A DNA stretch of 64,000 nucleotides from Nemania diffusa. Its lineage: Eukaryota > Ascomycota > Sordariomycetes > Xylariales > Xylariaceae. The position numbers were made by a program, and so were the translations under genes. The notes under the pieces are model-generated. The model was not told where the DNA came from. It did no database searches and saw only the letters and a program-made list of their open reading frames with translations. Every line of letters begins with the position of its first letter. Within the stretch, counting starts at the first letter, position 1. Location of the stretch: assembly GCA_038501195.1 (NCBI GenBank), contig JBBPUQ010000001.1, positions 7,094,894-7,158,893 on the forward strand, given 5' to 3'. Positions 49,101 through 60,799 of the stretch are shown one piece after another.

Positions 49101-51602
49101 TATAACAAGTTATATATATTTGATTAAAATAAGTTTAATTAAAAAATAAACTAATAAAAGTAAAAATTAAAGCAAGTATTACAAGTTTAAAAAGTATAAT
49201 AAACTTTAGAGTTTATTTATTTGTAATAAAATATTATTAAAGCTTTTTTTAAAAAGCTCTAACGTAAATATAAGTATTTTTTAATAAAAAAACACTGTTA
49301 AAAATAAAGCAAAAGCAATAATTAATATAAAGCTTAGTTTTAATATAGATATAAAATCAAGTTAAATAATTGCTAATAATACTTTGTTATTTTAAAGTAA
49401 TATATTAATAGCAAGCACTTAAAGCGCTTGATTTATTTGTTATAATATTTATATATGTTGCAGCTTTTAGCAACTATACTGTAAATAAGTAGCAAATAAT
49501 TTACTACAACTTAACATTATAAATTTATCTTTAGTCCACATATATTGCTATTATTGTTTTTTTTTTTTATTACATATATTAATAATTGTAAAAGTAGTAC
49601 AAAAAGTTAGCAAAGCACTTATAAAGCACCTGCTACTTTTTTAGCACATAGACTTAAATTTCGCCTAGTTATTTTGAAACTTGCCAATTTCGAACTTTTT
49701 GCTTATATATTTTTAAAATAGAAAGAGCTATTTCGTTGAAAAAAGTTTAAATATAAAAAAAAAGTCAGTTTTTTCGAGTTTTTTGTTATAAAACTAAGTA
49801 GCTTATACATTTAACTAGAAAGTTTTATATAGTTTTGTTTTTTATGCTTTAGCGCTTTAAATAATCGAAACTATTGCAGTTTTAACTAGCTTGTATATAT
49901 AGCTACAAACTTTCTTTTTTAATACAACAGCTTTTTAATTTTGCAAGCTTTATTACTATTTGTTACGTTTTATTTTTTTAAGCGCTATTTTATTTTTAAA
50001 ACATAAAAAGTAGAATTAGTAATATAAATAAAAGAATATAGTATAAATAAATCTAGAAAATAAAATATATATTAAAGGAGTAATAGTTGTATTAAATGTG
50101 TTATGTAAGTAAAAACTAAATTAAAATGCACTATAATTGCTAGCTTAAAATAGCATTTATATTAATACAACCTATACTATATTACTTTTTAATATAAGTT
50201 CTGCTTTTTAAACTTTTTTAATATACTTTTAAAACTAAAGCAATAAAGCTTTGTAAACTAGTTTTGTAAGCAAGTACAACTTACGCTATATATATATAAA
50301 GTAGCTACAGTATTAAAGACCTAGTCTTTTTATAACTTTTACAACAATTTTAAAATATTACATAATAATTCTGTTACAAGCTTATAACAGTTTAAACTAA
50401 AAACAAAAAAAAACTAAAACTAAAACTAAAAAAAACATAACTTGCTATTTTATTTGTTATTTAATTACTTTGCTAAGTGTTATATAAAGAGATATTTGTA
50501 AGCATGTGTTTAATTTTTACTTTCAGTGTTATACAAGCTTTTAAAACTATTATAAATATTAATAACAGTATTTATTAAAAGTAAACTATAAATATTTACT
50601 ACTTTTACTTTAGTTTTTAATGTTATTACTTTTATTTAAAATAATACAGAAAAAATTAATATAAAAAAAAGCCCTGTTATTGTTATTGTTATTATATAAT
50701 TTAAAATTTTTTTTAATTTAGCTGTAAGTTGCAAACTTAAGAATTATTAGTAATAAATAATAATTAAATAAACAAATTTTAATTTATTTTTTCTTGCTAG
50801 TTATAAAAAAGGTAAGCAAATAAAAACAATGTTGTAATTACTACAAGTGTGCTTTAAAAAATATACATTATAGTATAAAAAGTATAGCTAATACTACTAA
50901 TTACTTTATATATAAAAAAATAATAACAATATAATAAAAATTATTTATATAAATAAGAATTAAATAATAAGTTATAGTTTTGATATAATAATAAAAAAAA
51001 AGTTTAAAAAGCAAAACTTGTACTAAGGGGTAATATATAGTTGTAGCTATATATAAATAATATAAGTTGTTAGTAAAAGTAGCTATAGTTTAATTATAGC
51101 TAAAGTGTAAAAAAAAGAGCTGTTTAATTAAAAAGAGAGCTAGTTCAAGCTTTGTGCTATTAGGATTACTTGTTTAACTGTTCTCCCGAGCTACTATTGG
51201 ACATAAACTTACATAACTACTTATAATATGCTTTATTTTTTAACTTTGAAAATTATTTATAAAGCTAAACAAACATATATATATAAAAACAACAATTGTA
51301 ATATATAAGTATAAGCTTGAGGTTTGTTAACTTAATGCAAAAAAAAAAAAAAACGTTTTTTTAGTTTAATATATTTTTTATTGTGCACTAATACTTAATA
51401 GTTTTTTTTATTACTTATGTTAACATTTCTTTTTATTATTTATATTATTAAAACTTGTGTTAATAACGCAATAGTACAAAATATACTAATTTGAACTAAG
51501 GTATATACGATTGTTTAAGTAGTATATTTTTTGCTTTATATTTTTAATTTTTATAAAATAAAAAGCTGTTTTTTTTTATACTACATTTTGTAAAGTTTAA
51601 TA
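49101..51602. other. Decayed AT-rich DNA
   Basis: About 2.5 kb without a gene or shared repeat that I can see. A small G+C-richer island at about 51135-51205 includes GTTCTCCCGAGC. I checked that as a tRNA on both strands and rejected it. Confidence 0.4.
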
Positions 51603-51740
51603 CATATGTAGCTATAGCTGCTAATGTAGATTTAATTGTTATAAAAAACAACAATAATAATGAAAGCTTTAGTAATATAGTAAACTAAAAAAGGTTTATA
51701 AAGTTAAATTGTAGCAAAGTATTTGTTACTTATTAGTTAA
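51603..51740 (+). pseudogene. Short fragment of relic gene C
   Basis: The frame reads Val-Asp-Leu-Ile-Val-Ile-Lys-Asn-Asn-Asn-Asn-Asn-Glu, with Lys-Arg-Phe and Asn-Cys-Ser-Lys after it, matching the Val-Ile-Val-Ile-Lys-Asn-Asn-Glu-Asn-Asn and Arg-Cys-Phe-Asn-Lys-Ser-Lys part of 16234-17435. Only about 45 codons are alignable. Confidence 0.35.
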
Positions 51741-52699
51741 TTAGCTGTGTTTTTTTGTTGTTATTTTCGGGTAATTGTTTAGTTATTTTAGTATGTAGAA
51801 ATAACAAATATGTTTTATTTATTTTTAGTTTTTATTATTTTGTTTATAAGCTGTACAAAATTTTACTAAAGTAATAACTAGAGACTAGCTTGTTATTTAC
51901 AATAGTATAAATATTATAGCTAAAAATTATTTATTTTTTAGTTTAAAGCATATTTAGTTAGCTGCTTATTTAGTTAACTACTAAACATTATACAAACGCC
52001 TTTTTTTCAGAACATTATAAAAGAAGTTGTAACAGGACTATTTCAATAATACGCTTATTACGCCAGTATTAAGCTAGTACTTAGCAAAACCTTTGGAGCT
52101 GGTTTAGCAAAGTCGGGGGGGCATTTAAGACTTAAAGCTTTTAAATAATTAAAGCTTTTAAACTTGTAGTATTTTGTTTTTTAAAGTATTATTGTTTGTA
52201 CTAGAACTAAAAACAAAAGTAGCTGCTAAAAGTAGTTAAATTTTCGAAAGCAATACTGTAAAATATATGTGTGTATGTATATATATATGTATGTGTATAT
52301 ATATGTATATGTGTATATATTACTAGTTGCTAGTGCATACTGATTATTTTGTAGCAACTATATATTAATTACACACTAGCTACAAAAACAAGCTTAACAA
52401 AAACTTTTATTTGTACTTATATATAGCTTAAGCTTTTTAACTCATTTATTAAATTAAAAACAAGCGTTTTTAGTAAACAACTTTAATAACATAAGTTAAA
52501 TCGGGTTATAAGTAATAAGCTCGGCTGTATAAAAGCTACAAAGTGTATAGCTACTTTTTAGTATGTTTGTTTTAGTAAACGCTTGTTTGTTGCAAAGTTC
52601 GCTGTTAGTTTAAGCATAAACGGGGTTTTTAAAAAGTTTTTAAGCAGCATAATATACTATTGTAATATTAGAAACAGTAAAAAGTAAAAAATTATATAA
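51741..52699. other. Decayed DNA with a TG/TA microsatellite and a G7 run
   Basis: A run of seven G (GTCGGGGGGGC) lies at about 52113-52119 inside a short G+C-richer island. A compound (TA)n(TG)n microsatellite lies at about 52265-52320. No gene. Confidence 0.5.
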
Positions 52700-53570
52700 A
52701 GGAAAAATACTTTATTTTTTATTTTTTTTGTTTTTTTTTATTTTTATTTTTTTTTGTTCTTTTTTATTTTTTTTTTTTTTTGTTCTTTTTTATTCTTTTT
52801 TTTTTTTCTATTATTACTTTTTTTAATTATTTCTATTGTTTACTTTTTTATTATTTAAAGTTGCTAGCTGTACTTTTTTTTGCTTGTACTTATATTATTA
52901 AACTTTATTTTTTTTTGTAGTACTTACTAGTGTATTTATTTAATATTTTATAATTTATTAAGTTTTTGTTTAAAAATGTTTACTTAACTAATTAATTTAG
53001 CTTATATATTTTTGATTTTTTTTTTGCAACTTATACTGCTAGTTTACTATATATACAGTAAGCAGCTAAGTTAGTTAATATACTATATTTTTTTTTGAAA
53101 GTAAAAAAAAAAGCTAACTTTTTAAATAAAGTACATTTAATTAAAGTAAGTTTTTAGTTTTTAAACTTGTTAAAGCTTAGTTGATTTTTTAATTTGTTTA
53201 TATTTAAAAAAGCAACTAACAATATATTATAGTATAATATTGCGTTTTAAAATTTGCTTAGTTAATAATAAGTTTAAAATAAGTGTTGTTTAAGTATTTG
53301 CTAAAAAATCTATATTTTTGCTTATATTTTTTTAACTGTGACTTATATATAGGTTTTATATTTTCTTGTGCTTTAGTACTTTTTTTATTATTTAACTTAA
53401 TTTGTAAAGCTTTAGTGCAAAGGGCTACTTTAATATTTAGCTAAAATATATTTGCTAGCTTTTTAACTGCTGCATATATATTATAACTAAGTATATTAAG
53501 CAGCTGCGTTTTAAACAAATGTATTAGCAGTTGTTGTAAACAACTAGCAAAAGTCGACAAGCGAATCGGA
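52700..53570 (-). pseudogene. Relic reading frame of about 250 codons, Lys/Asn/Tyr-rich
   Basis: Minus-strand translation from about 53565 stays in one phase to about 52860 with around nine stops, nearly all TAA or TAG, consistent with former Gln or Trp codons. It opens Leu-Gln-Gln-Leu-Leu-Ile-His-Leu-Phe-Lys-Thr-Gln, then Tyr-Asn-Ile-Tyr-Ala-Ala-Val-Lys-Lys-Leu-Ala-Asn, then Tyr-Arg-Phe-Phe-Ser-Lys-Tyr-Leu-Asn-Asn-Thr-Tyr, and Asn-Leu-Ala-Ala-Tyr-Cys-Ile-Tyr-Ser. Lys and Asn are probably former Glu and Asp in many places. The 3' end runs into a T-rich tract (A-rich on the coding strand) at 52715-52815. It is divergent from the relic at 54345. No domain recognised. Confidence 0.45.
52715..52815. 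repeat. T-rich low-complexity tract
   Basis: Repeats of TTTTTATTTTTTTTTGTTCT type, about 100 bp. Confidence 0.8.
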
Positions 53571-54344
53571 CTGACTTAAATTATACTAATTCTGAGCTGG
53601 TTGTTGTTTCGAAGTGTTAAAAAAACCCCGAACTTAGTAAAAGCTTAAAGTGTTTAGAGCTTTAGTTTTTTTAATCAGTTTATAGGTCTTTTTATATGTT
53701 TATACAGTTGAGCAATAAATGTTTTTATTTAAGCGCTAAAAAAATATAGCTTATTTATTTTAAAACTTTATACTGTTTGTAAATTTTGTAGTAATTTGTT
53801 ATTGTACAAACTGCTACGTAAAAAGTTTTTTAGTACTTTTGTTATAAAAAATAGCTACAATATTTTCGACATTTTGATTTTATAGCAAGTTAACTGTTAG
53901 TATAGCACTAGCTAATATTAAAATATATTATAAGCAATTATTTTTTATTATTAGTTAAAAATAGCAAACAACTTTTTTTATAGCAGAATTTAAACAAGTA
54001 TATTTATAGTTAATAAAAAGTTTATTATTAATTATTATAACTTAGCTTTGTTTTGTTTTTAAGTTGTAAAAAGCTAATATATAAATTAATAAGTTTGTTT
54101 TGTTTAAGTTTAAAATGTTAATATTAAAAAAAGTTAGTACTATATTGTAGCAAACAGTGCTTTAGTTTTTGTACTAAAAATATAAGCACTTATTGTTGCA
54201 TATTATAATATGTTAAACTTTTTACGCTTTTTTTTCGATTGTATTAATAGCTTTTAAAACGTTAATTAGTATATTGAGTTTGTTATACCTACATATATCA
54301 ACTGCTGCAAAAATACAAACGTATAAAACGCGATTATTTTTAGT
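53571..54344. other. Spacer between two divergent relic genes
   Basis: About 770 bp between the 5' ends of the minus-strand relic (52700-53570) and the plus-strand relic (54345-55045). It holds a few G+C-richer patches, such as AACCCCG-type sequence near 53624, and may include former upstream regions. I see no conserved promoter motif. Confidence 0.35.
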
Positions 54345-55045
54345 ATGTTTGCTAGCGATTTTTTATATACTGTTTTATGTGTTGTTATATTAGCTAAAGC
54401 TGCAGCAGCTATAACAAAGCTTAGCTTTTATTTTTTCTGTTTAACTAATATTGAACTAGAACTAGCTGCAGTAAATAAATTTATAAACTTTGCTATTAAT
54501 ATTAATTATGCTATGATTTTTTTAAGTTTGTTTGTTGCTGCAATTACTGCTATAAACAATAGTATATTTTTGGACTTATATAAAGTTGCAACAAACTTTG
54601 TTGCTGGAAATGTAATAAGCTTAAGCGTTGTTAGTACAGCTATAAGCAGTACAACTTTTGGTTTAAATAACCTAGTTTTGTTTGCAAATTTATAAAAAGT
54701 TTAGCTTTTTTTAAGTTTTAAACTTACAGTTTACTTAGCTTTTACATTTACTTTTAATATTTAAATCTTTTCTGTTAATATTGTTATATATTTAAATGCT
54801 TTGTTAATATTACTAACTTTATTTTTGCTTTTTAGTTTTGGTATAAAAATAAATAAAACTAGTTTTTGCTTTTGTTTGTTAATTAGTATATTTTTCTTTT
54901 TTATATTTACAAAAAACTCTAGCTTTTTTTTTGCTGATACTATTTCGTTTTTTGACTAAACTATAGCTTTAAGTATTATAGCTGCAGCTGCAGTTAAGCT
55001 TGACTTTGTAGCTGTATTTACTATAATATTAAACTTAGTTATTTA
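54345..55045 (+). pseudogene. Relic of an Ala/Ser/Thr/Pro-rich protein, 233 codons
   Basis: An ATG at 54345 opens a frame with no stop for 116 codons. After TAA at 54693 the same phase continues to a TAA near 55045, with only three further interruptions (TAG, TAA, TAA). The first half is Ala-, Val-, Thr- and Ser-rich (Ala-Lys-Ala-Ala-Ala-Ala-Ile-Thr-Lys; Val-Val-Ser-Thr-Ala-Ile-Ser-Ser-Thr-Thr). The second half is Leu/Phe-rich (Leu-Thr-Leu-Phe-Leu-Leu-Phe-Ser; Ser-Phe-Phe-Phe-Ala-Asp), which CC-to-CT/TT and TC-to-TT change would produce from a Pro/Ser-rich segment. It ends Ile-Ile-Ala-Ala-Ala-Ala-Val-Lys-Leu-Asp. The hydrophobic look is probably an artefact of mutation and not membrane segments. 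Family unknown. Confidence 0.5.
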
Positions 55046-55168
55046 AATAGAGTATACTATATATTAGAAACTGCAACATTATTAGTTATAACTGTGTATT
55101 TAAAAATTATACTAAAAGTAAAAATAGTTTTAGTAAAAAAAAACAATCGATAGAATTAGTACTATATA

Positions 55169-55459
55169 TTAAAACAGCGTAAATAATATAAATATATAAA
55201 AAAAAAAAAAGAAATAAATCGATTAAATTATTAAAACTAAGTTTTTTTTTTTTTATTTAAGTTAATTTGTTAAAGCTAATACTTTTTTTATATATGTACG
55301 TTTTTTATAGCAGCTTTTTTAAAGCTTTAATAGTTCAGAATATATAATTGTGTTATTAAAATATTTGTTTTTTTTATTTTTTAATTTTTAAAAGTGATTA
55401 TTATAGCTGTAGTTAATTTTTTAAAGTATATAGTATATATATTATATACTTCGTTCTAC
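55169..55459 (+). mobile_element. MITE-like element A, copy 2
   Basis: 291 bp with ends TTAAAACA and CGTTCTAC, and TA at 55167-55168 and 55460-55461. It shares ATTAAATTATTAAAACT followed by a T-run, and TAATTTTTTAAAGTATATAG near the right end, with the other copies. Confidence 0.6.
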
Positions 55460-56589
55460 TATAGAAACAGTGCTTGTAATACAGTTTTAGAAAAAAAGAG
55501 AGGAAAGGTATAAATTAAGTAGTTAAATTAAACCTAGTTTAGCTTTGTTTTAGATGTTTAAAATAGTTTAAAAGTATAAACTTTATAATAAAGTGTTGTA
55601 GAGCTAAGCTACTTTATATAGGTTTAGTAGCGCTATAACTATGCTTTGATATTATTGGACTGCTTTGTTTTCGTTTTTGCCAAGCTTTAGATGTAGCTAG
55701 TCCTTTAAAGTCTAAAATATATATATTTTATACGCCCTGTTTTACTAGCATATTTAGCAAAACAGCGTAAAACTGTTATTGTTTATAAAACAAATAGTAT
55801 ATAAGTATATTATTTAGTTTGTTAACTATACTACAAAAAAAGTAAAAAAACTTGTTTATATATATAAACGAAATATTTAAGCTTTTTTATTTTATATAAT
55901 ATATAAAATAACTTTTTAATTCAATATGCTTTTAGTAGCTATATTTGTTGCTACGCCTAAAAAGAAAAAAGGGGGGGAGGTTTTTATTAAAACATTTTAA
56001 TTTATTGTAATATTTAACTCTATAAGTTTAAAAATAAAGCAACTCAAACTACATTAGCGCTAAGCCTTCGATATAAAAACTATGCTTTTATATTATATAA
56101 ACTTTTTTTTTATAAACAAAACTTATAATTAGTACATATTGCGCTTTAAAAACTAACAAATAGTTACAACTACATTTTTAAAAATGTTATATATATTCAA
56201 AAGCAAGCTAGCAAATTAACAAAGTAATAAGATTTTAAAATAAAAAACTTACTTGCTAGCTAAGCAAAAACAAGCAACCGAAAAAACTAGTAAAAATAAA
56301 AAAAAAATAATAACAAAAACAAAAAAAACTAAGCTTAATTAATTATTGCTTTTTTTTTTTTAATATAAGTTTATTTATACTGTTATACTACATAAAATAG
56401 TATAAGCAGCAATTAACAAGCAAATAAAACGTTATAACTTTAAATGTAAAATTATTTTAAATTTAAAAAAGCTGTACTAATAGATAAAAATATACTAAAA
56501 TAGCTTAAAGTGTTAATATTACTAACGTTACTTAGTAAGATTATATAAAAAGTCGACTAAGTCGGAAAAGTATAAAAAGCTTACGATTT
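55460..56589. other. Decayed DNA with a polypurine tract
   Basis: A purine run AAAAAGAAAAAAGGGGGGGAGG lies at 55960-55981. This resembles the polypurine tract that sits just before the 3' LTR of LTR retrotransposons, but I find no LTR pair to go with it. A G+C-richer island at 55490-55740 has no readable frame. Confidence 0.4.
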
Positions 56590-57410
56590 TTCGGAAAAAA
56601 AACAAAAAAGTTAAGCGAAAGCAGATTAATAGCTTATTTAGAATCGCAGTTGCATTCGGACTTTTTTGCTGCTTTTTGCTTGTATAATTTTATATACGTT
56701 TGTAAAATCATTTATTGCTTTAGCAAAATTGTTCTATAAAACCGAATTAATAAAATCCTTTTGTGTTTTATTAACAAACTATATTATTATTTATACTATG
56801 TTTATTATAAGTATTTGTTTAAACAAAGTGTTTAAAATATAAACGTTTTATTTTTTTGCTTTAAATAGCAAAAAAGAGCTAGAAACTAATACTTGTGCTA
56901 CAGCAAAAACAACTTTAACATTAGATAACAAAAAGCGGGCTTTTTACACTAATGTACCAAACTTTTTCGATCTGAAAATATATCCCAGTTTTTTGTTTAA
57001 TAGTAACAAAGTTATTAATTAGCTAAATAAGCTCGAAATATTGTTTATAGCTCGAAAAATCCCTATTTGTTTTTTAGTTAAGCAGTTATTTATTTATACC
57101 TAGATTTAACAGTAAATAAAAATTATTTGCAGCTATGTTAAAAGTTTTGATTTTTAGTTTGTAGTTAAAAAAAAACTAAAACAAATGTTTAACTATAGCA
57201 ATTTTAAACAGCAGTGTTTTTTACTGTTACTTTTACAAAAATGCAAATCCGAGCTAAAGTTTAGTACAGTTAAAAATATAAAGTTGTATTTTAAAAAATA
57301 TTAAATTTTAGTTAACAAAATCCAAAACAGCGATATAAAGTACAGTACTGCTGCTTTTTTTTACAAGCTATTCGAAAAGATTAGCAGCTCAATATTTAAA
57401 CAAATTTTGA
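56590..57410 (+). pseudogene. Relic frame of about 270 codons, possible Helitron-associated domain
   Basis: One plus-strand phase runs from about 56590 to 57410 with about seven stops. Order of readable blocks: Phe-Val-Lys-Ser-Phe-Ile-Ala-Leu-Ala-Lys-Leu-Phe (about 56700); Glu-Leu-Glu-Thr-Asn-Thr-Cys-Ala-Thr-Ala-Lys (about 56880); Leu-Asn-Lys-Leu-Glu-Ile-Leu-Phe-Ile-Ala-Arg-Lys-Ile-Pro (about 57025); Val-Val-Lys-Lys-Lys-Leu (about 57160); Phe-Ser-Thr-Val-Lys-Asn-Ile-Lys-Leu-Tyr-Phe (about 57260); and Asn-Ser-Asp-Ile-Lys (about 57330). A Leu-x-x-Leu-Glu-x-x-x-Ile-Ala-Arg block followed by an arginine/lysine block and Asn-x-x-(Tyr/Ser)-x-Asp-Ile recalls the conserved region upstream of the Rep domain in Helitron proteins (DUF6570 type). 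That resemblance is from memory and imperfect. No Rep or helicase motif follows. Confidence 0.35.
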
Positions 57411-59387
57411 CTTGTTTTTAAAAAACTTACAATAATTTATATATTATAAAGTATAACAAGTTATAAAAAGCTTTAACATTTTAAACAGTTATAACATTTA
57501 AACTCAAGTTATATAATATTAAATACAAACAAACTAAAAATATATTAACAAAATAACGCTATAAGAACTTATATAATTAACAAATTTTTTAGCGAGCTTT
57601 ATATACATTTGTTTAATTACTGCTACAGCAGGTTATAATTAAAAAAACGCTTATAGTTATTTAAAACAAAGCTACTTTTAAAAAAAAAACAAAAAACAAA
57701 ATAAACTAGCTTGCTAATAAAGTTAATAAAATAAAAGTTAAAGTGTAAAAAATAAATATAACGAAAAAAAAAAAAAACAAAACTAAAAGCAGGCTTAGTT
57801 TTTGCTAGTTTATAGTTCTGCTATATTAGAAATGCTAAAACTTTTTTTGGTATATTTATTTTATGCTACTATTTATATAACTACTTCAGCTTTTTTATTA
57901 ACAGCAAACTTAGTTTTAGCAAAAAGTTTAGTAGGCTTAGCTGTGTTTAGCTTTTGTATTAACTACAGATATTTATATTATAAAACGCTTTAGCTACAGT
58001 TGCAAAAGGGGTAGCTAATTTATAAAAAGAACTTTTAAATCGGATTAAATTTATATTAAAAGTATTATTTGTTTTATTTGTAAAAACAACAAGTACTATT
58101 TTAAAAGTTGTTTATTAGTTTAAAAGTTAAACTTTAAAAGTATTTTTTATTGAAATAATAAGTAATATTTAAAAGCTTAGAACTTTTTTTTAGTAAATAA
58201 ATAGCTTTTAAAGTTTTTAATAAATCGTTAATACAAACAGCGTTTATTTAGTTGCTTTTTTTTGACAAAAAAACCAAAACTAAGATCTAAGTACTGCTAA
58301 ATTGTACATTATATATATAGTAGCTTTTGTTATATTTTAAAGCTATTTTAGTATATATAATAAAGTTTATATTTAATTTATACTAAATAAAACAGTATTA
58401 TTAACGCTAGATTTTGTTGTACTATTTAGCTCTGCTATTTTAGCTAGTAAAAAAGTGCTGCGCTGTTAAATCAAACTAATTCTAAAAGTTTACAGTAGCA
58501 ACTTTATTAATAACGTTTTTAACAATTATAACAAAGTAATAAATAAATTTAAGCATTAGAAACTATAAAGTATATATACAGCTAATATTACAAACAAATA
58601 TAATATTATACTAATTAAAAAATAAAACATATTATATTTAACTATAATAAAGCTATAAATATTTTTATATATTAAAAAAAAAACAACTTAGTAGTAAAAC
58701 TTGTTAGCTTATAAATTAAATATAGCAGTTGAAAAAAAAGCGTTATTTTTAGCTGTTATTAAATATAGTTCATTTATTTTTACAGCGATTTTATTACTTC
58801 GGAAGTAAAACGTTAGCTAATAAACAAGCTTTAAAAATTTAAGCTTTTTAAAAAAGCTGCTATTTTCGTTTGCTAACAAACCGCTTTAATATTTATAACT
58901 ACTTTGTTAAAACTGTTTTTTTAAGCTTTTAAAATATTAGATCTAGCTTGAAACTGCTAAGTTTGAAACTTTTAACGTTTTATAAGCTAGCTGCTGCTGC
59001 AGTAAAACTTGTATTTTAAACAAATATAAAAGCTTTAAGTTATATGCTAGTTGCAACTTAAAGCAAAACTTTAATAAAAAAAACTTTTGGCATTAAGATG
59101 TAAGCAGGTGGAAAAAAAGAAAAGAAGAAAAGAGTAGCAAGCAGAACATCGAAAAAAAGAAAATTTAAAATAAAAAAAAAAAAAAAAAAAAAATAGTATT
59201 TGTTTATAAATTTATATATATATATTAATGTTTAATAATAATAAACTTTTTATTTAAAGTTTTAGTAAATCTGTTGTAGTATTATTATTAAAAACTTGCT
59301 GTTATTTTTTGTTAAAACATTTTTTATATGCTTATAAATTACTGCAAGTTTATAATAACACTGGATTTTTTATATATATATTTGTTA
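57411..59387. other. Decayed DNA with weak plus-strand coding traces
   Basis: An open stretch at 57802-57993 (starting at TTG) is Ala/Thr/Leu-rich (Thr-Ala-Asn-Leu-Val-Leu-Ala-Lys), similar in composition to the 54345 relic, but without flanking support in phase. A 23-nt A-run sits at 59172-59194 after a purine-rich stretch (59100-59165). Confidence 0.35.
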
Positions 59388-59669
59388 TTAAAACAGTATA
59401 AATGACTTAACTATATAAAAAGTAAATTAATTAAGTTATTAAAACTTAGTTTTTTTTTTTTTTATTTAAAATAGTTAGTTAAAACTAGCAGTTTAAATAA
59501 ATAGCATACTTTTTGCCCAGCTTTTTTAAAAGTCCACTATTTTCAAATATATGTTTGTATTATTTATTTACTGTTTTATTAAGTTTTAAATTTTTAAAAA
59601 TAACTTATATAACTGTGGTTAATTTTTTAAAATATATAATGTATATATATATAACATGCTTTGTTTTAT
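59388..59669 (+). mobile_element. MITE-like element A, copy 3
   Basis: 282 bp with ends TTAAAACA and TGTTTTAT, flanked by TA at 59386-59387 and 59670-59671. It aligns with copy 1 almost end to end (AACTATATAAAAA, T-run, ATTTAAAATAGTTAG, ATATATGTTTGTATT, TTTAAATTTTTAAAAATAA). Confidence 0.65.
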
Positions 59670-60032
59670 TATATATAAAACATAATTTAGTATATTTTTT
59701 ATAGTATAATATTATATATATTCAAAGCATATAAAAATATTTTTATAAACTAATAGTGTTTTTTTAAAAACTTTTTAATACTGCTATATTTATACAGCAC
59801 TAAACTATAAACTATGTATATAAAAATAAAAAAAAGCAAAATATAAATAATTGTATATATATTAAATAAACTAGCAAATTTGCGGAATTTTATTTAGTAA
59901 CTATTTATTAATTACTGTTTATAAAGCTTTGTTGTAATTAAACTAACAAGCTTTATTAAACAATTTATAAACTATATATAACAAAAGCTATATAAAAAGC
60001 TAAGAATATAAAAAATTACATTTTATTTTATA

Positions 60033-60353
60033 TTGAAACAGTATAAACAACACTGTTACAAAAGGTTAAGTTAATTAAAACAGCAAAATTTTAAATTGTT
60101 TATTTTTCTATTTATTAATTAGCAGAAAAGTAGTTCTTTAAAAAGTATATAAATAATACTAAAGAGGTTAATATTTCTAGCATTAACTAACTAAGTTGTT
60201 ATATAGTATTTATAGTAATTTTGCTACTTTAATAATATTTCGATTGTTTTATTAAACTGTTGTTTTTATTGCTTTTAATTTCTAGAAGGGATTTTTATAG
60301 CTGTAGCTAGTTTTTTAAAGTGCGTTGTATATATGTTATACGTTTTGTTTCAA
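60033..60353 (+). mobile_element. MITE-like element A, copy 4 (best-preserved ends)
   Basis: 321 bp with perfect 8-bp terminal inverted repeats TTGAAACA and TGTTTCAA, each flanked by TA (60031-60032 and 60354-60355). The ends show what the other copies looked like before G-to-A and C-to-T change (TTAAAACA; TGTTTTAT). The right-hand part (AGCTGTAGCTAGTTTTTTAA, then a TATA-rich stretch) matches the other copies; the middle is longer and more diverged. Confidence 0.65.
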
Positions 60354-60799
60354 TATTATACCACGTCCGAAAGCTCGAAAAGCAAAAGCTTAAAACTGTT
60401 GTAATGTTTGCAAAAATTAAAAAGAAACTAAAAACAGCATTGATTTAACTACTAATTATTTTTAGCTTTTTTTGATATTTATTATTAGATGTAACAGTTA
60501 TAAACTAGTTACACTGTGTTATAAAACACTATTAATAAGCTTTTATTATATAAAAAAGCTATACTATAGTAGAGTATATATACAATATATTTTAAAGAAC
60601 TAGTTATAGCTATAAAAAATTACTTTTAAAAATTTGAAGCAATAATAACAGTAGTTTAAAAAAGCAATCGAAATACTATTAAAGTAACAAAACTACTATA
60701 AATACTATGCAATAGCTTAGTTAGTTAATACTAAAAGTATCGACTTTTATAGTGCTATTTTTTTTTTTTATAAAAAATTACTTTTTTGCTAACTAATAA
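60354..60799. other. Decayed DNA between MITE copy 4 and the ankyrin relic
   Basis: No gene. The first 60 bp hold a G+C-richer patch (CCACGTCCGAAAGC). Confidence 0.4.

Noticed and set aside
51135..51205. tRNA or 5S-like island with GTTCTCCCGAGC
   Set aside because: Neither strand forms the required arms, and no internal A and B boxes at the right distance.
20661..60353. Interpreting element A as solo LTRs
   Set aside because: Flanking duplication is TA, not the 4-6 bp typical of LTR integration, and no pair encloses coding sequence. The MITE reading fits better, though LTR origin is not excluded.
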